Notes under the pieces: model-generated | Database searches by the model: none | What the model was told of the DNA's origin: nothing | The model's input: the letters and a program-made list of their open reading frames with translations, nothing else | Position numbers and translations under genes: made by a program | Shown: positions 1 to 5,700 of the stretch, one piece after another | How positions within the stretch are numbered: the first letter of the stretch is position 1 | Layout: the number at the start of each line of letters is the position of its first letter | NCBI GenBank assembly: GCA_964655175.1 | Contig: CAZZLY010000078.1 | Coordinates: 1-14,315 of the forward strand | Direction of reading: 5' to 3' | Source: JAIOPA01 sp964655175 | GTDB taxonomy: Bacteria > Eisenbacteria > RBG-16-71-46 | Length of the DNA: 14,315 bases

Positions 1-593
1 GTGCCGATCTCGATGGCGCGCGGGTCGGGTCGGCCATCTTCGGCCTCGATCGCCGCACGACGCTTGCGCTGACCAGCGGTCATGCTGCCCTTGCGGCGCA
101 TGAGCGAGTGCGTGAACGCGTACACGTAGTGGCTGTGCGCACCCACCACGAGGTTCACATAGAGCGGGTGGTACTGGCTGTACGCGAACGACTCGAACCC
201 GTCGATGACCAATGGCTCGTGGATCGCCGTGCGCGGTCGGTGCTTCTCGAGGAGCAACAGTGCGTGACGGCCGAGTCGGCGCATCTGGCCCTGCACGGTG
301 CTGGGCGAGCAGTTGCGGCTGCGGGCCATCTGGCGGTAACCGCTGCACGCCAGGACGCCGTGTGCGATGGACTCCAGGAGGTCCGGCCGCTTGAGCCAAT
401 AGGTCGTCGAGAAGCTCTGCGAGCTGAACGTCCGCCGGCAATGCTGGCAGCGGAATCGTGGGATGGACGTCGGCGTCGCCTGCCGGACGTACGAGCCGAA
501 CCGCACCCAGCGCCAGCCGGGGCGCGAACGGTGGTACTCGCAATCACTTCGCGGACAATGCGGGGGCACGAAGGGGGTGGCCCGATCATGCAT
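1..593 (-). CDS. Zinc-ribbon/HTH transposase-like protein, 3' end cut by window edge
   Basis: An uninterrupted reading frame of 197 codons begins at an ATG on the minus strand (base 593) and runs off the left edge, so it has no stop here. The product starts MHDRATPFVPPHCPRSDCEY. Cysteines at residues 13 and 18 (C-x4-C) and 49 and 52 (C-x2-C, in FRCQHCRRTFS) look like a zinc ribbon. Residues about 85-108 (GYRQMARSRNCSPSTVQGQM) resemble a helix-turn-helix. From residue 129 a segment VIDGFESFAYSQYHPLYVNL looks like the first strand of an RNase-H-like fold, with D131 a candidate first carboxylate. The basic stretch LMRRKGSMTAGQRKRR follows. Zinc ribbon, HTH and catalytic-like segment in this order is the layout of IS1/IS1595-type transposases, but the C-terminal half is not visible, so the rest of any DDE triad cannot be checked. 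A possible RBS (AGAGG, 607-603) lies 9 bases upstream. It is divergent from rluE. The reading frame is secure; the transposase role is an inference. Confidence 0.75.
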   Translation of the reverse strand, partial: MHDRATPFVPPHCPRSDCEYHRSRPGWRWVRFGSYVRQATPTSIPRFRCQHCRRTFSSQSFSTTYWLKRPDLLESIAHGVLACSGYRQMARSRNCSPSTVQGQMRRLGRHALLLLEKHRPRTAIHEPLVIDGFESFAYSQYHPLYVNLVVGAHSHYVYAFTHSLMRRKGSMTAGQRKRRAAIEAEDGRPDPRAIEIG

Positions 594-652
594 GACACGA
601 TGCCTCTGCACGCCGCGTGCCTCCACAATCTTCGGCGCACAATCTTTCGTGT

Positions 653-683
653 TGGACCCAGATCCGGGCTTAGACTGGGTCCA
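653..683. promoter_or_regulatory. 9-bp perfect inverted repeat over the rluE promoter and start
   Basis: TGGACCCAG (653-661) and CTGGGTCCA (675-683) are perfect reverse complements separated by 13 bases. The arms are 22 bp apart start to start, about two helical turns. The right arm overlaps the last two bases of the TAGACT hexamer and the A of the rluE ATG. If transcription starts at the ATG, this element is not in the rluE mRNA, which favours a DNA operator over an RNA hairpin. It also lies in the upstream region of the divergent transposase-like gene. No regulator is identified, and an IR of this size could arise by chance in GC-rich DNA. Confidence 0.4.
671..676 (+). promoter_or_regulatory. 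Candidate -10 hexamer TAGACT for leaderless rluE
   Basis: TAGACT fits the TANNNT pattern of a -10 element. Its last base is followed by exactly six bases (GGGTCC) and then the ATG at 683, so the predicted +1 is the A of the start codon. No Shine-Dalgarno precedes this ATG. The same hexamer at the same spacing precedes phrB. No clear -35 is visible. Confidence 0.5.
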
Positions 684-1231
684 TGACGCGCGTGATCCTG
701 CTGCACAAACCGCACGGGGTGCTGTGCCAGTTCACCGATCCCGGCGGTCGGCCCACGCTGGCCGACTTCGTGGACGTGCCCGACGTGTATCCCGCGGGAC
801 GGCTCGACACCGACAGCGAGGGGCTGGTGGTGCTCACCGACGATGGGGTGCAACAGGCGCGCATCGCCGATCCGCGACACAAGCTCGAGAAGACCTATCT
901 CGTGCAGGTGGACGGCGCGATCGACGAAGCGGCGCTCGAGGCGCTGCGCCGAGGGGTCGTGCTCAACGACGGCCCGACGCGTCCCGCGCGCGCCGAGGCG
1001 ATCGCCGACCCGGGCTTCGCGCCGCGCGTCCCGCCGATCCGCGTGCGCCGGAACATCCCCACGTCGTGGATCGCGCTCACGATCCGCGAGGGCCGCAACC
1101 GGCAGGTGCGCCGCATGACCGCGGCCGTGGGTCACCCCACGCTGCGCCTGGTGCGCGTGGCCGTGGGGCCGTGGCGATTGGACGGGCTCGCGCCGGGCGA
1201 GTGGCGCGACGCGGAGCCGCTGCGCGACTGA
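683..1231 (+). CDS. rluE: 23S rRNA pseudouridine(2457) synthase, RsuA family (RluE)
   Basis: The 182-residue protein is predicted to isomerise a single uridine of 23S rRNA (U2457 in E. coli numbering, near the peptidyl-transferase centre) to pseudouridine, acting in the cytoplasm during 50S assembly. It opens with LLHKPHGVLCQFTD, followed by the family signature GRLDTDSEGL, with catalytic Asp at residue 42. Further conserved blocks are KTYLVQV, LNDGPT, IPTSW and EGRNRQVRRM (about residues 135-144). The QFTD after the first strand, the VLNDGPT block and the short length without an N-terminal S4 domain match RluE rather than RsuA, RluB or RluF. The ATG at 683 is supported by homology starting at residue 4 and by the TAGACT element, although no ribosome binding site is present. 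The pfk gene follows 129 bp downstream on the same strand with its own RBS, so cotranscription is possible but unproven. Confidence 0.93.
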   Translation: MTRVILLHKPHGVLCQFTDPGGRPTLADFVDVPDVYPAGRLDTDSEGLVVLTDDGVQQARIADPRHKLEKTYLVQVDGAIDEAALEALRRGVVLNDGPTRPARAEAIADPGFAPRVPPIRVRRNIPTSWIALTIREGRNRQVRRMTAAVGHPTLRLVRVAVGPWRLDGLAPGEWRDAEPLRD

Positions 1232-1265
1232 ACGCGCCGCGCATGCGAGGGGCACCCGCACGCGC

Positions 1266-1296
1266 TATGCTGCGCGTCGGTCCGTGGGAGCGGACC
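1266..1296 (+). promoter_or_regulatory. Possible pfk promoter -10 (TATGCT) and leader hairpin
   Basis: TATGCT at 1266-1271 is a good -10 match about 90 bases before pfk, with predicted +1 near 1278. Immediately there, GGTCCG (1279-1284) and CGGACC (1291-1296) can pair around a six-base loop. A second dyad, TCGAGG-C-CCTCGA, lies at 1301-1313. No -35 match is seen at the expected distance. The hairpin could be a 5'-end stabiliser or a weak rluE terminator. No riboswitch is recognised. Confidence 0.3.
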
Positions 1297-1344
1297 CGGC
1301 TCGAGGCCCTCGACGCCCCCCATCCCCCGCTCCCGGACCCGGAC

Positions 1345-1350
1345 AGGAGG
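1345..1350 (+). promoter_or_regulatory. Ribosome binding site of pfk
   Basis: AGGAGG lies 10 bases before the GTG at 1361, in the run ACAGGAGGAAGG. It decides in favour of a GTG start at 1361 or the adjacent in-frame GTG at 1364. No ATG is available nearby in frame. Confidence 0.75.
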
Positions 1351-1360
1351 AAGGCGCACC

Positions 1361-2476
1361 GTGGTGATCGAGGACCAGCCCATCCGCAGCATCGCGATTT
1401 CGACCGGTGGGGGTGACGCCCCCGGTCTCAACGCCGTCATCCGTGCCGCGGTGCTCGCGGCCGAGAACCGCGGCTGGACCGTGTGGGGCATCCGCGACGG
1501 ATTCCACGGCCTCATGGATCCCGCGGCGTACGACGGCGAGGGCGTGTTCCGCCTGACGCGTCAGAGCGTGGCCGGCATCTCGCACCTGGGCGGCACGATC
1601 CTCGGCACGACCAATCGCGGCAACCCGTTCCACTACCCGGTGCAGAACGCCGATGGCACGTGGACCGAGGTCGATCGCAGTGACGAGCTGGTCGCCGGGC
1701 TCAAGCGCCACGGCATCGACGCGCTCATCACGATCGGCGGCGACGGTTCGTTGAGCATCGGCTACGAGTTGTCCAAGAAGGGCGTGCGCGTGGTCGGCGT
1801 GCCCAAGACGATCGACAACGATCTCGACCGCACGTTCATGACGTTCGGCTTCGACACCGCGGTGTCGTTCGCCACCGACTGCCTCGATCGCCTGCACTCC
1901 ACCGCGGCCTCGCATCATCGCGTCATGGTCGTCGAGGTGATGGGCCGGTACGCCGGTTGGATCGCGCTGCACGCGGGCATCGCCGGCGGCGCGGCGGCGA
2001 TCCTGATCCCCGAGATCGCGTACGACATCGACAAGGTCGCCGAGCACATCCAGCGCCGCGCCAAGAAGGGCCGGCTGTACACGCTCGTCGTGGTCGCCGA
2101 GGGCGCCGCGCCCAAGGGCGGCGCCATCAGCACGATCGGCAAGTCCGTGGGCCAGGCCGAGCGCCTCGGTGGCGTCGGCGAGAAGGTGGGGCGCGAACTC
2201 GAGCGTCTCACGAGTCGCGAGACGCGCGTGGTCGTGTTGGGGCATCTGCTGCGCGGCGGTTCGCCGACGAGCTTCGATCGCCTCGTCGCACTGCGCTTCG
2301 GCGCCGCCGCGGTGCGCGCGCTCGAGGCGGGACACTCGAGCGTCATGGTGTCGCTCGAGCCGCCGCACGTGCGCTATCAGCCGCTCGAGGCCGCGGTGGG
2401 TCGCATGAAGGTGGTGCCGCTCGCCAGCGACACGATGGCCACCGCCCGCGACCTGGGGATCTGCTTCGGCGACTGA
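1361..2476 (+). CDS. pfkA: 6-phosphofructokinase, group III type (probably ATP-dependent)
   Basis: The 371-residue protein phosphorylates fructose 6-phosphate to fructose 1,6-bisphosphate, the committed step of glycolysis. The N-terminal phosphate-binding loop TGGGDAPGLN is at residues 15-24. GGDGS (126-130) and PKTIDND (148-154) form the nucleotide and sugar-phosphate site, with D152 the catalytic base equivalent to E. coli D127. EVMGRYAGW and GHLLRGGSPTSFDR are the later family blocks. Glycine at 129 (E. coli G104) argues for ATP; pyrophosphate enzymes have Asp there. Lysine at 149 (E. coli G124) is the residue usual in PPi and group III enzymes. The G/K combination is known from actinobacterial ATP-dependent group III PFKs, so ATP is the more likely donor. 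Start is GTG, chosen by the strong RBS. A long perfect hairpin follows the stop by 37 bases. The phosphofructokinase assignment is firm; the donor is inferred. Confidence 0.95.
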   Translation: MVIEDQPIRSIAISTGGGDAPGLNAVIRAAVLAAENRGWTVWGIRDGFHGLMDPAAYDGEGVFRLTRQSVAGISHLGGTILGTTNRGNPFHYPVQNADGTWTEVDRSDELVAGLKRHGIDALITIGGDGSLSIGYELSKKGVRVVGVPKTIDNDLDRTFMTFGFDTAVSFATDCLDRLHSTAASHHRVMVVEVMGRYAGWIALHAGIAGGAAAILIPEIAYDIDKVAEHIQRRAKKGRLYTLVVVAEGAAPKGGAISTIGKSVGQAERLGGVGEKVGRELERLTSRETRVVVLGHLLRGGSPTSFDRLVALRFGAAAVRALEAGHSSVMVSLEPPHVRYQPLEAAVGRMKVVPLASDTMATARDLGICFGD

Positions 2477-2513
2477 TCCGGACCCGATCCACACCCGCGC
2501 CGACGGGGACGAC

Positions 2514-2545
2514 GACGGCCGATGCGCTCCCGCGCATCGGCCGTC
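2514..2545 (+). terminator. Perfect 14-bp hairpin downstream of pfk
   Basis: GACGGCCGATGCGC (2514-2527) pairs perfectly with GCGCATCGGCCGTC (2532-2545) around the four-base loop TCCC. It lies 37 bases after the pfk stop. There is no T-run after the stem (CCGGCGTTCGG follows), so it is not a textbook intrinsic terminator. In very GC-rich bacteria U-less hairpins of this kind often end transcripts or protect mRNA 3' ends. Being symmetric, it could act on either strand. Confidence 0.65.
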
Positions 2546-2676
2546 CGGCGTTCGGACCGTGCAGGATGCCCGACCGGACCCTGTGAACAGGACGCAAGTG
2601 GTCCCGGAATCGCTACGCCCCGGTGCCTGCGACATCCCAAGAGGGCGGTTTCTCAGCGGCAACTTGGAATGGCCCG

Positions 2677-2705
2677 TTGTCCCCTCGTGGGCCCGCCGAT
2701 ACGAT
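2677..2705 (+). promoter_or_regulatory. Promoter for the giant exported protein
   Basis: TTGTCC (2677-2682) and TACGAT (2700-2705) are separated by 17 bases, the ideal spacing for the housekeeping sigma factor, with four of six and four of six matches to consensus. The predicted transcription start is near 2712, giving a leader of about 30 bases to the ATG at 2741 or about 68 to that at 2780. This is the most canonical promoter in the window. Confidence 0.55.
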
Positions 2706-2779
2706 TAAGGCCACCCCTCCTCCTCTTACATAGGCCCCCCATGGCCGCCCCCATCACCCCCACCGGGATCCCGACATCC

Positions 2780-5700
2780 ATGCTCAAGCCGGCCCGCCGT
2801 ACCCTGGCGACGCTCACGCTCGCCCTGCTCTCGCTCGTCACGCCCGCGCTCGCTCAGACGTACGACCCGACGCTGCCGCCCGAGGGCATCACCGGCGCGC
2901 GCAGCGCGTCGACCGACCGCATCAAGCCGGTCGTGTTCCGCTTCTCGGATCTGCCGCAGGCGCCGAACCTCGAGAACGCGCCGATCATCCCGCGCCGCGA
3001 GCACGAGTGGCTCGAGAACGCCGCCGAGATCAAGCGCCTCAAGACGAATCCGCCGTTCCTGCCGGCGACGTCGTTCGCGCAGTTCACCGAGGACAAGACG
3101 CCGGCCGCGGTGAGCGGCAAGGGCGGCTTCTCGCCGCTCGCGCCCACGCTCGGCACCGGTTTCGAGGGCATCACGCAGGGCGGCTACATCCCCGGTGAGC
3201 CCACGATCGGCGCGGGTCCGCTCAACATCTTCACCGCCGGCAACGTGGCGGTGACCGTGACCAACAAGGACGGCACGAACCGCGTGCAGACGGACGGTGC
3301 GACGTTCTTCGGCGTGCCCGCCGCGGAGGGCGCGATCTCGGACGCGCAGTGCTACTACGACGCGCTGCGCGGCCGCTTCGTGGCGCTGTGCTTCACGACC
3401 GGCACCACGCCCAGCAACTACTCCAACTTCTACCTCGCGATCTCGCAGACGAACGACGCGCGCGGCCTCTGGTACAAGTACAAGTTCGACATGACGAAGG
3501 ACGGCAGCACCCAGACGACCAACTGGAGCGACTATCAGGGTCTGGGCATCTCGGACGACAAGATCGTGTTCTCGGCGCAGCAGTTCTCGTTCGCCGCGAA
3601 CACCTACCAGTACGCCAAGTTCCGCATCATCGACCGCGTCGCCGCGTACTCGGGCGGCACGCTGTCGTACGTGGACATCTCGAACTTCGCGGCGCCCCCG
3701 GGCGGCAACGCGAACGACAACTTCGTCACCAAGCCGGCGCGCAACCTCACGGCCGGCGACAACAACATCTACTGCGTGTGCGTGCGCACCGGTGGCGGCA
3801 GCTACGTGACGTGGCGCACGATCACCGGCGCACCGAGCGCGCCGGTGCTGTCCACGGGCAACCTCATCAGCGTGAGCGCCTACTCGGCGCCGCCGGACGC
3901 CGCGCAGCTCGGCACGGCCACGCTGCTGCCCACCAACGACTGCCGTCCGACCGACTTCTACGTGCGCAACGGCGTCCTGGTGCTGGCGTTCCACACCGCC
4001 GCCTCGATCAGCGCCACGAACGTGTCGGCCATCCGCCTGCTGCGCATCCGCACCAGCGATCGCGCGCTGCTCACCGACGAGACGTTCGGACAGGCGAGCA
4101 CGTTCTACTTCTACCCCGCCGTCACCGTGGACTCGGTCGGCACGATCTTCCTGGGCTTCGGTCGCTCCAGCTCGACGGAGTACCCGTCGTCGTACGTGAG
4201 CGGCAAGCGTCGCAGCGATACGGCCATCCAGGCGAGCGCGCTCGCCAAGGCCGGTCTGGCCGGCTCGACCGCCTCGCGCTGGGGCGATTACACGGGCATC
4301 GACCAGGACGCGTCGCTGTTCACGCCGGGCTCGACGTCGGCGTGGTACGTGGGTCAGTGGACCAAGACCGCGAGCGCGTTCGGCACGTGGGCCAGCAAGC
4401 TGACCTACACGTACGGCCAGGTGTTCGGCACGGTCGTCGACGACTGCGACGGCAACGCCGCCACGACGACGGACCGCACGGCCCTCGCCGGTGCGACGGT
4501 GACGCTCAAGCAGGGCGCGACCACGGTCGCCACGACCACGACCAACGCGCTCGGTCAGTACAGCTTCGGTTACCTCGAGAGCAACACCTACGACGTCGTC
4601 GTGACGCCGCCCGCCGGTGGCGTCGCCGTCGATGCGACCGCCGGCACGGGGGCCACCACGAACACGCGCGTGAGCGCGTCGGACGTGCAGATGGCGCTCA
4701 CCAACGCGCAGGCCTCGCCCGGCAACAACTTCGTGGTCGCGAGCACCAAGCCGCTCGCCGCCACGACGACGATCTCGCCCAGCGTGCGCTCGGTCGGTGA
4801 TCCCACGTTCACGCTCACGGTGAACGGCTCCAACTTCACGCCGTGCTCGGTTGTGCGCCTCGACGGCCTGGATCGCACCACGACCTACGTGTCGGCCACG
4901 CAGCTCACCGCGCAGATCCTCAACACGGATCAGGGCGGCGGCGGCTCCAAGCTCGTGACGGTGTTCACGCCCACGCCGGGCGGCGGCACCTCGAACGCGC
5001 AGACGCTCACCATCAACGGCACGCCGGACACGACGCCGCCGGTGGTCACGCTCACCGCGCCGGCGGGCGGCGAGAACTGGCCCGCGGGCACGGCGCGCAC
5101 GATCACGTGGACGGCCACGGACAACGTCGCGGTCTCGACCGTGGATCTGGCGCTCTCGACCGACGGCGGCGCCTCGTTCCCGACGGCGATCGCCACCGGC
5201 ATCAGCAACACGGGCTCGTTCGCGTGGACGGTGCCGACGACGCTCACGAGCACGGCGCGCATCCGCGTGTTCGCGCGCGACGGCTCGGGCAACGTGGCCT
5301 CGGACTCGAGCCACACGAACTTCGCCATCACCGGCTTCAACGTCGTCGCCTCGGCCGGCGCCAACGGCAGCATCTCGCCGAGCGGCACGATCGGCGTGGC
5401 GGCGGGTGCGACGCCGACGTTCACGATCACCCCGGCGACCGGCTATCACGTGGCCGACGTGCTCGTGAACGGCGTCTCGGTGGGTGCGGTCACCAGCTAC
5501 ACGTTCGCACCGATCGCGGCCAACCAGACGATCGCGGCCTCGTTCGTGATCAACACCTACACGCTCACGCTGGCCACGGTGGGCACCGGTACGCTGGTGG
5601 CCTCGCCGTCACAGGCCACGTACACGCACGGCACGGTGGTGCAGCTCACCGCCACGCCGGCCGCCAACTGGAACTTCGACTTCTGGAGCGGTGACGCGAG

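Larger units (their letters stand above)
2477..2779. other. Intergenic region between pfk and the giant exported protein
   Basis: No gene is supported in these 303 bases. The first part holds the 14-bp hairpin at 2514-2545 and a small dyad, CCTGT-GA-ACAGG (2580-2591). The second part holds a promoter (2677-2705) and a pyrimidine-rich leader (about 2710-2740). The reading frame of the downstream gene is open through here from 2522, but codon choice and composition do not look coding, and an ATG at 2522 would lie inside the hairpin. Confidence 0.7.

Noticed and set aside
155..1261. Minus-strand open frame of 368 codons across the transposase-like gene, rluE and their spacer
   Set aside because: It covers two better-supported genes in other frames, crosses their promoter region and has arginine-rich, patternless sequence.
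1279..1360. Possible riboswitch in the pfk leader
   Set aside because: Only short dyads are present, no known aptamer core is recognisable, and the leader is under 90 bases.
2522..2779. Upstream extension of the giant protein to an ATG at 2522
   Set aside because: It would start inside the 14-bp hairpin and upstream of the promoter, and would bury the signal peptide behind 86 residues.
2726..5449. Minus-strand open frame of 907 codons opposite the giant gene, and another of 810 codons at 5609-8041
   Set aside because: Both are rich in R, A, G, V, H and E with no domains or hydrophobic pattern. They mirror the codon bias of the plus-strand gene in very GC-rich DNA.
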